A stretch of 64,000 nt of DNA. Origin: Clostridium sp. (GTDB lineage Bacteria > Bacillota > Clostridia > Oscillospirales > Ruminococcaceae). Both the position numbers and the translations under genes were made by a program. Below the pieces are notes generated by a model. The model had not been told where the DNA came from. It saw nothing but the letters and a program-made list of their open reading frames with translations, and ran no database searches. Position 1 is the stretch's first letter. Each line of letters begins with the position of its first letter. Location of the stretch: contig JAMPFN010000004.1 in assembly GCA_023664445.1 (NCBI GenBank), forward strand, positions 1-64,000, written 5' to 3'. Shown piece after piece: positions 1 through 7,963 of the stretch.

Positions 1-2
1 AT

Positions 3-191
3 TATAGCGATACTTTTGATTTTATTGTTAATTCGCCGACAATAGAATCCGAACCTATGAGGCATGGCAAGTGGATTTCTAATGATTATAACCATTTCCA
101 TTGCTCTGAATGCCAACATGAACATGATAATCCTGAATATGTAACGCCCTACTGTCCAATCTGCGGGGCAAAGATGGAGGAAACTTGCTGA
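3..191 (+). CDS. C-terminal part of a zinc-ribbon phage protein (partial at window edge)
   Basis: The frame is open from the window edge to a TGA at 189-191, so the start lies upstream. The visible 62 residues contain HGKW followed by C-x2-C (CSEC) and, about 15 residues on, C-x2-C (CPICGAKM). This two-knuckle zinc ribbon ends many small Firmicutes phage proteins. The fold is visible, but the cellular role is not known. It sits 51 bases ahead of the GNAT-like gene in the same direction. Confidence 0.7.
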   Translation, partial: YSDTFDFIVNSPTIESEPMRHGKWISNDYNHFHCSECQHEHDNPEYVTPYCPICGAKMEETC

Positions 192-242
192 ATGTGAGGA
201 TTGTCCGTATTCAGGTAATTGTGATAAGGAGGTGACAAGGTA

Positions 243-728
243 ATGTTAGTACCTGCTATTTTATATAAGTCTGAGATCATTGCGAGATTTCAGCAAAAAT
301 TTTATACAGAAGATATGTTATTTGAAACTGCAAGTTTGCATAACTGGATACCAAATATTGCAGATGAACAGGATGAAAATGATTATCAATTTGCAATTAT
401 AGATGAAAATGAAAAGCTTATAGGATACTTAGGTTACTACATAGATTGGTACGGATCATGTGCTTCACAGTTCGGATTAATGTCTTTTGACAAAGGAAAT
501 CCTATTGTAGTAATAGATGTTTATAAGACAATTCGCAAATTGATTTATGAGTATAAATTACATAGAATTGAATGGAGAATGGTTGGCGGTAATCCTGTTG
601 AAAGACATTATGATAAAATATGCAACCGCTTCGGTGGAACAAAGCATATTCTAAGAGACGCTATAAAGGACCATAATGGCAATTATCATGATAATATTAT
701 TTATGAGATAATAATGAAAAATTCATAA
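243..728 (+). CDS. Putative GNAT-like N-acetyltransferase
   Basis: 161 residues. The ATG is preceded by a strong GGAGGTGA ribosome-binding site. The central part (IIDENEKLIGYLGYY) resembles the beta strands of the GNAT fold, and the C-terminal third (VYKTIRKLIYEYKLHRIEWRM, then a run ending in RFGG) resembles the helix-strand region that carries the acetyl-CoA pyrophosphate-binding turn. No substrate can be proposed. GNAT-like proteins are common in Clostridia phages. The assignment rests on fold-like pattern only, and a non-enzymatic relative is possible. Confidence 0.45.
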   Translation: MLVPAILYKSEIIARFQQKFYTEDMLFETASLHNWIPNIADEQDENDYQFAIIDENEKLIGYLGYYIDWYGSCASQFGLMSFDKGNPIVVIDVYKTIRKLIYEYKLHRIEWRMVGGNPVERHYDKICNRFGGTKHILRDAIKDHNGNYHDNIIYEIIMKNS

Positions 729-740
729 TTCAATCTGTAA

Positions 741-770
741 GGGTACTGTAAATTGCAGTACCTTTTTATT
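741..770 (+). terminator. Rho-independent terminator
   Basis: GGTACTG (742-748) pairs with CAGTACC (756-762) around a 7-base loop and is followed by TTTTTATT. It closes the GNAT-like gene transcript just before the promoter-like motif at 778. Confidence 0.85.
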
Positions 771-777
771 TAAGCAT

Positions 778-790
778 AATCGTTATTATA
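778..790 (+). promoter_or_regulatory. Early/middle promoter-like motif AATCGTTATTATA
   Basis: Exact copy of a motif found at nine intergenic sites in this window, always oriented toward the next gene. Here it follows a terminator and precedes the gene at 825; GTAGA follows three bases after it, as at the second copy (1701). The promoter function is inferred from position and recurrence. Confidence 0.55.
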
Positions 791-824
791 AATGTAGAAA
801 ACAATCTAAAAGAGGTGTTGTGAG

Positions 825-1013
825 ATGATTGAAGTTAATCATATATGTGATATGTGCGGTAATAAGATGTCACCAATTAAATCTGTAGATGATTTAGTCC
901 CTAAAAGTGCTACACAAGAATGGAACTTGCGTCTATTTGATATTTGTCCAATGTGTGCATTAAAACTTGATAATGAATTTCTCAAAATGAAATTACAACT
1001 TGTAAATGTATAA
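825..1013 (+). CDS. Small zinc-knuckle protein, unknown function
   Basis: 62 residues with two C-x2-C pairs (CDMCGNKM near the N terminus and CPMCALKL near residue 43), compatible with one bound zinc. RBS AGAGGTGTTGTG lies ahead of the ATG. It has its own terminator/promoter boundary on the left and is followed by the YopX gene. I do not recognise a more specific family. Confidence 0.65.
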   Translation: MIEVNHICDMCGNKMSPIKSVDDLVPKSATQEWNLRLFDICPMCALKLDNEFLKMKLQLVNV

Positions 1014-1099
1014 GCATGATGAGTCTGGAGACTATATTATGATCCAAAAGCTAAAGAACAAAACTGGTGGTGTTGCTAAAATGAAAGTAGTTGATAGAT

Positions 1100-1702
1100 A
1101 TGTCAGATAAAATAAGAATAGGTAAATGGAAATTTCACAAGGAACGTAATGGTGATATTACAAGTGGATATGATTATGATTACGGATACACTTGCTCAAA
1201 ATGTGGGTTTGAATTATCAAACAATTGGTATGGGTATGATGAGTTTAACAAATATCCAAGCATAAAATATTGTCCTGAGTGCGGTGCATATATGGGTGGT
1301 TCATATATCATGAATAATACTCCCATAAATTTATGCAGAGCAAAAACCTTATCTGATTTCGGTTGGATTGAAGGTCAATATGTGTATAGATATGCTAAAT
1401 CCGGTAACTTACATCATATTGTGCAAATGGTGGGGGAAGTTGCCATTGATATTAACACCTTATGCGAATTTACAGGTTTAGTAATAAACGGTACAAAAAT
1501 TTATACCGGAGATATATTGAGGTATGAATTGAATATGTATGAGGTTGTTAGGCAAGGTTATAAGTTTAACTTAAAAGGGTTTTATAAATCATCATATGAT
1601 ATTCCGTCTAATGCATTCTCAGAAGGGATTGATAAATTTGATTTAGTCGGTAACATATATGATGATGCTGAGCTGTTGGGAGATAGTTTCTTTATACATT
1701 AA
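1100..1702 (+). CDS. YopX-family phage protein with N-terminal zinc ribbon
   Basis: 200 residues from the ATG at 1100; a TTG three codons upstream (1091) is the alternative start. Residues about 30-65 carry CSKCGFEL and CPECGAYM, a zinc ribbon. The C-terminal half has the YopX signature: CEFTGLVINGTKIYTGDIL, then a beta-rich stretch ending in VGNIYDDAELL. YopX proteins are common in Gram-positive phages but biochemically unassigned. The fusion of a zinc ribbon to YopX is visible in one reading frame. The ribosome-binding site is weak. Confidence 0.7.
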   Translation: MSDKIRIGKWKFHKERNGDITSGYDYDYGYTCSKCGFELSNNWYGYDEFNKYPSIKYCPECGAYMGGSYIMNNTPINLCRAKTLSDFGWIEGQYVYRYAKSGNLHHIVQMVGEVAIDINTLCEFTGLVINGTKIYTGDILRYELNMYEVVRQGYKFNLKGFYKSSYDIPSNAFSEGIDKFDLVGNIYDDAELLGDSFFIH

Positions 1703-1713
1703 TCGTTATTATA
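1701..1713 (+). promoter_or_regulatory. Early/middle promoter-like motif AATCGTTATTATA
   Basis: Second exact copy, overlapping the stop codon of the YopX gene and 49 bases ahead of the gene at 1762. GTAGA again lies four bases downstream. Confidence 0.55.
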
Positions 1714-1761
1714 TACTGTAGATAATCTACATCAATAAACAATATATGGAGGATAATTAAT

Positions 1762-2073
1762 ATGTTTAGTGTAAAATTCAAAGGACTGTACAAGTACCTC
1801 AAGAACAACTGTACCTATTGTGTAGTAGGTTTTGCAAATTACAAGGTATCAGCTGATTCAAAAATTGAACGTATCGTAATTTTAAAGTATGTTAATGACG
1901 CAGAAGGTTTTCATGACAGCAGTATGACCGATGACGCAATTTTATTTCATGAGTTTGTATCAAGCGGTCACTTTATAGAGGTTGATGATCATGGTAATGA
2001 GATTAAAGAGGATGACGCTCCTAAATGTCGTGATGTTGTTGCACCGAATTACACAACATCTATCTGGGATTGA
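1762..2073 (+). CDS. Hypothetical phage protein (103 aa)
   Basis: Strong RBS (GGAGGATAATTAAT before ATG). The beginning (MFSVKFKGLYKYLKNNCTY) is beta-like and the C-terminal third is acidic (HFIEVDDHGNEIKEDDAP). There is no membrane segment or recognised motif. It is separated by four bases from the next gene, so the two are probably translated together. Confidence 0.6.
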   Translation: MFSVKFKGLYKYLKNNCTYCVVGFANYKVSADSKIERIVILKYVNDAEGFHDSSMTDDAILFHEFVSSGHFIEVDDHGNEIKEDDAPKCRDVVAPNYTTSIWD

Positions 2074-2077
2074 GCTT

Positions 2078-2305
2078 ATGGGACGAACATATAGGGTATG
2101 TCCTACATGTGGTATGGTTATTACAAATCCATACCACAAAAATCAAAGAAGATGTAACATCTGTATAATGAGCAGTCCGTATGACTTTACCTTTAAGCAA
2201 GGAAACTGTACAGTTCGGTTACATACAGAATTAATGTCAGATGCACAAATAACTAAGGCAATGCGTAAGTTAATGCCTTTGAGAAGAATAAAAAATTACA
2301 AATAA
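2078..2305 (+). CDS. Small zinc-ribbon protein (75 aa)
   Basis: ATG at 2078, four bases after the previous stop; a longer in-frame extension upstream overlaps the previous gene and is unlikely to be translated. Residues about 8-28 carry CPTCGMVI and a second pair CNIC, a zinc ribbon. The C terminus is basic (RKLMPLRRIKNYK), which would suit nucleic-acid binding. Function unknown. Confidence 0.6.
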   Translation: MGRTYRVCPTCGMVITNPYHKNQRRCNICIMSSPYDFTFKQGNCTVRLHTELMSDAQITKAMRKLMPLRRIKNYK

Positions 2306-2321
2306 TCGGAGATGATTTCAC

Positions 2322-3050
2322 ATGAGATTTATTGAACCAAGCTTTGAGATTCTTTCAGAGGATTTCACCAGAGAAAATGTTTTGAAAACCATTGAGCGTG
2401 CTGCAAGAACCTGTTACAAGTCGGAAGATAAGATTTGTGAAGGTTCAGCTGTAAAAATGCTCAATAACCTTATTAAGAGAGGTCATGAAGCAATGATCGA
2501 GCATGCGCCGAATCTGTCGGTAAGATTTATCTGTGACAGAGGCGTAACTCATGAACTTGTAAGACATAGATTATTTTCATTTGCTCAGGAATCTACACGG
2601 TATGTAAACTACAGCAATAAAGATATGCAGTTTATCATTCCGGAATGGGTAACAGGTAAAGACAGAGAATATATGCTGACCATTGAATTTGATGATTTGA
2701 CCGATTTATTTGAATTACTTACAGATAGCTGTAACAGAATATTTACTGATAGTTGCATTGATGCTGAAATTGTTTATTGTGATTTGGTTGAATGTGGTTG
2801 GAAACCTCAGCAAGCCAGAGCGGTTCTTCCAAATTGTATCAAAACAGAAATTGTTGTTACAGGTAATGTACGTGAATGGAGAAACGCATTCAAGCTTCGT
2901 ACAGACAAAGCGGCACATCCGCAGATGAGAGAGATCATGGTACCGCTGATACGCAAATTAAGTGAGGATATTCCTGAACTTTGGAATGACATCATAATCA
3001 AAAATGACTTATTGACATGGAAACCTGCGTATGAATTATGCAGTAATTAA
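2322..3050 (+). CDS. thyX: Flavin-dependent thymidylate synthase ThyX
   Basis: 242 residues. It methylates dUMP to dTMP using FAD, NADPH and methylene-tetrahydrofolate. The diagnostic RHRxxSxxxxSxRY motif is complete at residues 81-94. The C-terminal segment (TDKAAHPQMREIMVPL) matches the family's conserved substrate-binding helix. The length fits ThyX. It works with the dCMP deaminase on the minus strand at 17663-18136, which supplies dUMP, so the phage feeds its own dTTP pool. The ATG follows GGAGATGATTTCAC. Confidence 0.96.
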   Translation: MRFIEPSFEILSEDFTRENVLKTIERAARTCYKSEDKICEGSAVKMLNNLIKRGHEAMIEHAPNLSVRFICDRGVTHELVRHRLFSFAQESTRYVNYSNKDMQFIIPEWVTGKDREYMLTIEFDDLTDLFELLTDSCNRIFTDSCIDAEIVYCDLVECGWKPQQARAVLPNCIKTEIVVTGNVREWRNAFKLRTDKAAHPQMREIMVPLIRKLSEDIPELWNDIIIKNDLLTWKPAYELCSN

Positions 3051-3061
3051 ACAATAAAAAC

Positions 3062-3114
3062 AAGCCCATTCTTCTAACCTTATATAAGAATATAAAGGTA
3101 AGAAGGATGGGTTT
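3062..3114 (+). promoter_or_regulatory. Late-promoter-like ACCTTATATA nested in a long hairpin
   Basis: ACCTTATATA at 3077-3086 sits inside an imperfect hairpin. AAGCCCATTCTTCT (3062-3075) pairs fully, with two G-U wobbles, with 3101-3114, and an inner ACCTT/AAGGT extends it. The 3' arm contains the ribosome-binding site of the gene at 3118 and is followed by TTTATT. It can act as the thyX terminator for read-through RNA. A transcript starting just after the motif would lack the 5' arm and free the RBS. Confidence 0.6.
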
Positions 3115-3117
3115 ATT

Positions 3118-3348
3118 ATGGATAATTGTTTATGTTTATCATCACCTGATACGGATATATGTTTAAAACCCGGCAATCATGTAAAACTCGGACGATTTGA
3201 ACATGATAGGTGGTTAGTTTCATACGGTTGGTATACATGGGGCGGAAACCGTCCTGTATGTGGCTGGTATCTGGTAAGATGCGGAGATGACATAATAAAA
3301 CCGTTGCAATTACCGGATTTGGACGATATTTATATTATTGAAAATTGA
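3118..3348 (+). CDS. Small GWY-repeat protein, first of a tandem pair
   Basis: 76 residues, directly after the nested hairpin/promoter. Its body (RFEHDRWLVSYGWYTWGG, then GWYLVRCGDDIIKPLQLPDL and DDIYII) aligns with the N-terminal 70 residues of the next protein: the RF-x4-W-x-L/V-x3-GWY, then GWY, P-x-DL-x-DI-x-II pattern is shared. This indicates tandem domain duplication. It lies at the start of the tail-fibre region, so a virion or fibre-associated role is likely but unproven. Confidence 0.6.
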   Translation: MDNCLCLSSPDTDICLKPGNHVKLGRFEHDRWLVSYGWYTWGGNRPVCGWYLVRCGDDIIKPLQLPDLDDIYIIEN

Positions 3349-3360
3349 GAAGTGATTATA

Positions 3361-4125
3361 TTGAATTATATAACTATTCCATATACTTGTCAGCGTTTAT
3401 ATATAGGCAGTATAGTAATAATTGAAAGATTTCCTGATACTAAATGGGTATTACAGAATGGTTGGTATATGTATGAGAATCAGCAATATAATGGATGGTA
3501 TTTTTGTTCTGTACCGACTCGTACATCAATACCGGTTGAAGAAGATGATTTAGTAGATATTAAAATTATATCAGTGGGGCAAAGTAATAATGAATTTTGC
3601 ACACACAATCCATGTGCGTCTATACCTAATCATGTCCACCATTATAAATCTATTGAAAAATATTTACAAGGTGCTTCTTATGTATCAGGACAACTTGTTT
3701 ATTTAATACCTGGTAAACTATATCAAGTTGTTCATAAATTTCGATCAAGTTTAGGAATGTTTGTCGAAGATTGTTTAGATAAAGATGTGAAAAATGGAAA
3801 TTTAATACCAGTTGGACATGATGCTTCTGCTAAGTGCTATGGTCTGAATTTTAAGAGTGTATTTAATAGCGATATTCCAACTATTGAAATGACTAATGAA
3901 TATTTGAACAATATCGGAATAGAACCAACATCAGGTATAACTTTTATAAATACAGATGTTACATCGGTAACATATTTAGAAATATTTATATATACAACAG
4001 TAAATATAGATAATGAGTCTACACTTGTACTTACACAACCTATGAGCAAATATTATTCAAAAAATGAAATAGATGAAAAATTTATATATGCATCAGAAGA
4101 AGATGTCAGAAAGTTATTTGATTAA
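3361..4125 (+). CDS. Tail-fibre-region protein with N-terminal GWY domain
   Basis: 254 residues from a TTG at 3361, chosen because GAGAAGTGATTATA lies at the right distance; GTG at 3352 is the alternative. Residues 1-75 duplicate the preceding small protein. The remainder ends in YYSKNEIDEKFIYASEEDVRKLFD, the kind of C-terminal segment seen in fibre and baseplate accessory proteins of Clostridia phages, and the next protein ends with a similar YATEDEIAALWE. A structural role is inferred from this and from position. Confidence 0.55.
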   Translation: MNYITIPYTCQRLYIGSIVIIERFPDTKWVLQNGWYMYENQQYNGWYFCSVPTRTSIPVEEDDLVDIKIISVGQSNNEFCTHNPCASIPNHVHHYKSIEKYLQGASYVSGQLVYLIPGKLYQVVHKFRSSLGMFVEDCLDKDVKNGNLIPVGHDASAKCYGLNFKSVFNSDIPTIEMTNEYLNNIGIEPTSGITFINTDVTSVTYLEIFIYTTVNIDNESTLVLTQPMSKYYSKNEIDEKFIYASEEDVRKLFD

Positions 4126-4178
4126 TATGGTCTTTTGACTTTATTGATACATTTATTATTTTATAGGAGCTGATTATT

Positions 4179-4718
4179 ATGACAAACAAAATTATTACTC
4201 TTGAAACACTTCAGGCATTTCAGCAAGAAACAAAAGGTTATATTGACCGGCAAGATGGCATTGCAATTAAAGGCGCTAAATATGCTGACAATGTACTTTC
4301 ATTCTATAGGACCGAAGATATGACCGGAGATCCTGATATATCTCTAAATTTTCCTGAAGAAATGTTTCTTGATCAAGCTAAAACTAAACTTGTAAGCAAT
4401 TTTACATGGAGTGATACACTTTATCCGGGATCGACCGATCCAAGTTTGGAAGGTAAATCTGTCCTTATTCTTGCTGTTAAAGGTGATACGTCAGTTGAAT
4501 ATAGTTTTATATCTTTGGATACGCTTATATCCATTTATGTTGGAACTGATACCAATACTGCGACAACAACAGTTGATAACAATAAGATTTCAACTGTTGT
4601 TAAAATTTCAAAAGTAGAAGGGAATATTCTTGAGTCTAATGAAGATGGTTTATATGCAAAGGCAGTAGCTGATCTTACTTATGCGACAGAAGATGAAATA
4701 GCTGCACTTTGGGAATAA
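4179..4718 (+). CDS. Putative tail-fibre-associated structural protein
   Basis: 179 residues, RBS AGGAGCTGATTATT. It begins ITLETLQAFQQETKGYIDRQ, like N-terminal attachment segments of phage fibres. The middle is beta-rich with Thr-rich stretches (GTDTNTATTTVDNNK), and the end is LTYATEDEIAALWE. It is followed by a terminator and then the long fibre gene. No enzymatic motif is visible. Confidence 0.55.
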   Translation: MTNKIITLETLQAFQQETKGYIDRQDGIAIKGAKYADNVLSFYRTEDMTGDPDISLNFPEEMFLDQAKTKLVSNFTWSDTLYPGSTDPSLEGKSVLILAVKGDTSVEYSFISLDTLISIYVGTDTNTATTTVDNNKISTVVKISKVEGNILESNEDGLYAKAVADLTYATEDEIAALWE

Positions 4719-4725
4719 GGATTTT

Positions 4726-4760
4726 AGAGTATCTTCCATATTTGAAGATGCTCTATTTTA
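4726..4760 (+). terminator. Rho-independent terminator
   Basis: AGAGTATCTTC (4726-4736) pairs with GAAGATGCTCT (4744-4754), 11 bp with one G-U, followed by ATTTTAT. It separates the 179-residue protein from the fibre gene. Confidence 0.8.
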
Positions 4761-4780
4761 TAATTAGGAGTGATTATAAA

Positions 4781-6466
4781 TTGGATAAACCAATTTCTTT
4801 AAAAAACTTAATTGCTTACACAAAGGCATTAAAACAAAAAATAGACAAAAAGGTTGATAAAATTTCAGGTAGGGGACTTTCAACCAATGATTTTACAGAC
4901 GACGAAAAAAGCAAGCTTTCGGGAATAGAAGTGGAGGCACAGAAAAACAGTATTACCGGCGTAAAGGGCAATGCGGAAGGCTCATACAGAACAGGAAACG
5001 TTAATCTTACTCTGGCAAATATCGGTGCGGCTTCGGCTTCTCACACTCACAATTACGCAGGCTCTGCAAGCGCAGGAGGGGCGGCAAATTCAGCTGTTAA
5101 GTTAGACGCCTCGGCAGGAACGGCAACACAGCCTATATATTTCAGTGACGGAAAGCCTGCTGCGTGTACGTATACGTTATCTAAAAGCGTTCCGGCAGAT
5201 GCAAAATTTACTGATACTAATACAGTATACACCCACCCTACATCGTCAGGAAATAAGCATATTCCGTCAGGCGGTTCAAGCGGACAAATTTTAAGATGGA
5301 GTGCGGATGGTACAGCGGCATGGGGTGCGGACAATAACACCACATACTCAAACTTCGTTAAGTCAGGCACGGGCGCGAAATCGGGCTTAGTCCCTGCACC
5401 GTCGACTACGGCAGGCACAACGAAGTATCTACGCGAAGACGGGACGTGGCAAGTTCCACCCGATAATAATACTGACACTAAAGTAACAGAAACTAATACT
5501 ACCACGAGTGGGGCATATAGATTACTATTATCTGGTAATGCTAATGATACCACAGAAACAACTACAGCAAGAAAATCGACTAAATTTACAGCCAATCCCT
5601 CAACTGGGGAATTAACAACTTCCAAGATAACATCATCTCTACAATCCTCAACATATCTTGCTGCAAACCAAGGTACGGCAATAATTAATTCCACGGCAGC
5701 AAAAGGATTTAATATGCTTGCAAAAATGAATTCCACTAATGGAGTATTTACTCATGGTGTATATAATGAAGCATATCGGTTTTATTATACGCCAAAAACT
5801 ACAATAGATGCTGGAACAAATAGTGTTAGTAAAACAGTCACATTATTGAATGAGTCTGGGAATACGGAGTTTCCGGGAACAGTCACAGCTTCAACATTCT
5901 CGGGTTCATTATCTGGAAATGCGACCGGAATAAAGGATTATGCTGGATCTACAACAATTTCTATAGGATATTCAGGAGCATCAGCAACAGCCACACAAGC
6001 AACCTATCCAGCGGTTTATACAAGTCTTAGTGGAACTGCGATAAAGGATACGACATGGCCGAATTTTGCAGAAAAATTACAGTCAAGCGGCTATAGTGGT
6101 TTTAAACAAGAGGTTATTTATAGTATATATACAAGCGGACATAGCGCCATATCTTGGGGTAGCACATATAATGAAACGAAAATCACATTAAAAGCAACCA
6201 ACTGGAATGATATCCTGTGGGAATTCTCAATGGGTAATGGAGAGGCTTCATCATCACTACATTATGAATTTACTTGTACAATTCCGGTCAGAATGATAGC
6301 TAATGGGGCAGGTGCGGCTTATATGTATGGTAATGATATGGGTCATGGAATTGCAACTATACGTAAAGACGCCAATACATTAATAATACGCTGGAGCGAA
6401 AGTTATGGGTTATGGTTCAAAAATAACGACGCTTATTTAAGACTTGAGTTGACAAAATTATTATAA
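4781..6466 (+). CDS. Long tail fibre / receptor-binding protein
   Basis: 561 residues from a TTG start preceded by AGGAGTGATTATAAA; a longer in-frame reading from 4709 crosses the terminator and is rejected. Residues 1-35 form a helical attachment segment (LKNLIAYTKALKQKIDKKVDK). The middle has fibre signatures: GLSTNDFTDDEKSKL, HTHNYAG, GGSSGQILRWSADGTAAWG and REDGTWQVPP. The C-terminal ~120 residues (ending YLRLELTKLL) look like a unique receptor-binding head. Bases about 4900-5460 are clearly richer in G+C than the flanks, which suggests a mosaic domain swap. Confidence 0.85.
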   Translation: MDKPISLKNLIAYTKALKQKIDKKVDKISGRGLSTNDFTDDEKSKLSGIEVEAQKNSITGVKGNAEGSYRTGNVNLTLANIGAASASHTHNYAGSASAGGAANSAVKLDASAGTATQPIYFSDGKPAACTYTLSKSVPADAKFTDTNTVYTHPTSSGNKHIPSGGSSGQILRWSADGTAAWGADNNTTYSNFVKSGTGAKSGLVPAPSTTAGTTKYLREDGTWQVPPDNNTDTKVTETNTTTSGAYRLLLSGNANDTTETTTARKSTKFTANPSTGELTTSKITSSLQSSTYLAANQGTAIINSTAAKGFNMLAKMNSTNGVFTHGVYNEAYRFYYTPKTTIDAGTNSVSKTVTLLNESGNTEFPGTVTASTFSGSLSGNATGIKDYAGSTTISIGYSGASATATQATYPAVYTSLSGTAIKDTTWPNFAEKLQSSGYSGFKQEVIYSIYTSGHSAISWGSTYNETKITLKATNWNDILWEFSMGNGEASSSLHYEFTCTIPVRMIANGAGAAYMYGNDMGHGIATIRKDANTLIIRWSESYGLWFKNNDAYLRLELTKLL

Positions 6467-6479
6467 TCAGGAGGAAAAA

Positions 6480-7115
6480 ATGTTTATTAAATTAAACGAA
6501 GATAATTCGATCGATAGTATAATTACTGTTGGTTTACCAAATGAAGAGGACAAATATATCGAGGTCGGCGATATTACGGATGATATTAAAAAAAATATTT
6601 TTTGCTATAAATATATCAATGGGGAGTTCGTTCTTAAAGATAATGCTGATGAAATACAGCTCCGGCGTATTCGCAATGCAAAAATTAATGCGATGAGTAA
6701 CATTTGTCATAATATTATTATTCATGGATTCGATTTTGAAGACGGGCATCACTATTCGTTAAAAGAAAGCGATCAAAATTCATTGAATGTGCTATCTCTT
6801 AAAGCGGCGCAAGGTTTAAATACTGCGTGGCATTATGACGGTGGATATATTAGATTTTATACTCCGGAAGAAATGCTTAAATTGACCGGACATGCCTTTA
6901 GGTTCATCACCTATCATCAAACATATTTCAATCAGTTAAAAGCGATGATCAATAATATGGATAATCTTGATGATATTATTGCAGTACAATATGGCATCGA
7001 ACTTACCGGTGTTTATGCTGAAAACCTTGAAAGAATTACTGATGGTTTCAAGCCGCCTGTAGAATTAATACAAGATTTGATCGATTATGATAGATTATTA
7101 AATGGGTGGATTTGA
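6480..7115 (+). CDS. Putative tail-fibre assembly / DUF4376-like protein
   Basis: 211 residues, RBS GGAGGAAAAA, 13 bases after the fibre gene. The N-terminal 60 residues look like the short beta domain of fibre-assembly proteins. Residues about 62-130 (RRIRNAKINAMSNICHNIIIHGF, then YSLKESDQNSLNVLSLKA) match the pattern of DUF4376-type tail proteins, in which substrate residues alternate with a conserved helix. It probably acts with the upstream fibre. The family name is given from memory of the pattern. Confidence 0.5.
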   Translation: MFIKLNEDNSIDSIITVGLPNEEDKYIEVGDITDDIKKNIFCYKYINGEFVLKDNADEIQLRRIRNAKINAMSNICHNIIIHGFDFEDGHHYSLKESDQNSLNVLSLKAAQGLNTAWHYDGGYIRFYTPEEMLKLTGHAFRFITYHQTYFNQLKAMINNMDNLDDIIAVQYGIELTGVYAENLERITDGFKPPVELIQDLIDYDRLLNGWI

Positions 7116-7334
7116 GTGTGGCTGTAGTGTTATTCATTTATCTATGACGGTACTTGATTTTGAGATTTATCAAGTAGATCAACATATTTTATTTTTTAAC
7201 ACTATTTACTGTTATCACGTTGTTAATGAGTTTATAACTAAATTTATTATAGAAGTACTATCAAAATTAAGAATATAATGTGATTAAACAATCTAACCTT
7301 ATATAAGAGTATAAAGGTAGGAAGGTGTTTTTTG
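7116..7334 (+). promoter_or_regulatory. Intergenic region with late-promoter-like ACCTTATATA
   Basis: No gene is visible here. ACCTTATATA lies at 7296-7305 within an imperfect stem (7293-7303 against 7310-7320, ATA/TAT with ACCTT/AAGGT-like pairing) directly ahead of the gene at 7335. TACTTGAT/ATCAAGTA also forms a short stem near 7152-7177 without a T tract. The arrangement copies that at 3062-3118 almost base for base around the motif. Confidence 0.5.
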
Positions 7335-7952
7335 ATGAATCAATATTTAAATTTAGAGGGGTTTAATACCTTGGTTGATATTATAAAGTCATGTCTGAAA
7401 AAGAAATCTGATGTTGATCATACGCATAATGCATCCGATATCGGAGCGTTGACAGATATACAAATCGGAACTGTTAAAACCGGAGCATCTGGGAGTTCGG
7501 CATCAGTTTCTGCTACTACCAAAGGGTCAGTTTCTATACTTGATTTTACTATTCCGAAGGGAGATAAAGGAGTTAAAGGCGATAGAGGTAATGACGGAAC
7601 AAGTGTTACAATTACAAGTACATCTATAACATATGTGGCATCATCAAGTGGTACAATAATACCTACAACTGCTTGGTCATCTACAATCCCAATAGTGTCA
7701 TCAGGACAATACTTGTGGACAAAAACCGTTGTTAATTATTCAACGGGAGATTCTACAACGTCATATAGTGTATCAAAAAACGGCACAGACGGTAATACTG
7801 CTGATTTGGTAACTCATAGTAGAAATGGTTTAATGTATTCTGTTGATAAAATTAAACTTGATGGATTGCCGAATATAACATATGGTACAGATGATTTGAC
7901 CGCAGGAACTTCATCTCTTACTACTGGCGATATATATTTAGTATATGAATAG
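7335..7952 (+). CDS. Collagen-like tail protein
   Basis: 205 residues; the ATG at 7335 is used, preceded by GGAAGGTG. It contains VDHTHNASDIGA, a short Gly-x-Y stretch (PKGDKGVKGDRGNDG) and a segment typical of Firmicutes phage tail proteins (GTIIPTTAWSSTIP, GQYLWTKTVVNYSTGDSTTSYSVS). It ends MYSVDKIKLDGLPNITYGTDDLT. It is likely a fibre or adhesin-type structural component; the collagen run would trimerise it. Confidence 0.75.
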   Translation: MNQYLNLEGFNTLVDIIKSCLKKKSDVDHTHNASDIGALTDIQIGTVKTGASGSSASVSATTKGSVSILDFTIPKGDKGVKGDRGNDGTSVTITSTSITYVASSSGTIIPTTAWSSTIPIVSSGQYLWTKTVVNYSTGDSTTSYSVSKNGTDGNTADLVTHSRNGLMYSVDKIKLDGLPNITYGTDDLTAGTSSLTTGDIYLVYE

Positions 7953-7963
7953 GAGATGAACAT

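Noticed and set aside
1039-1095. 18-codon frame between the genes at 825 and 1100
   Set aside because: It is too short, lacks a recognisable RBS and overlaps the next gene's leader; it may be a remnant.
5053-5736. Long open frame (227 codons) on the minus strand
   Set aside because: It is the antisense shadow of the GC-richer fibre block, has no ribosome-binding site, and the plus-strand fibre reading has clear fibre motifs.
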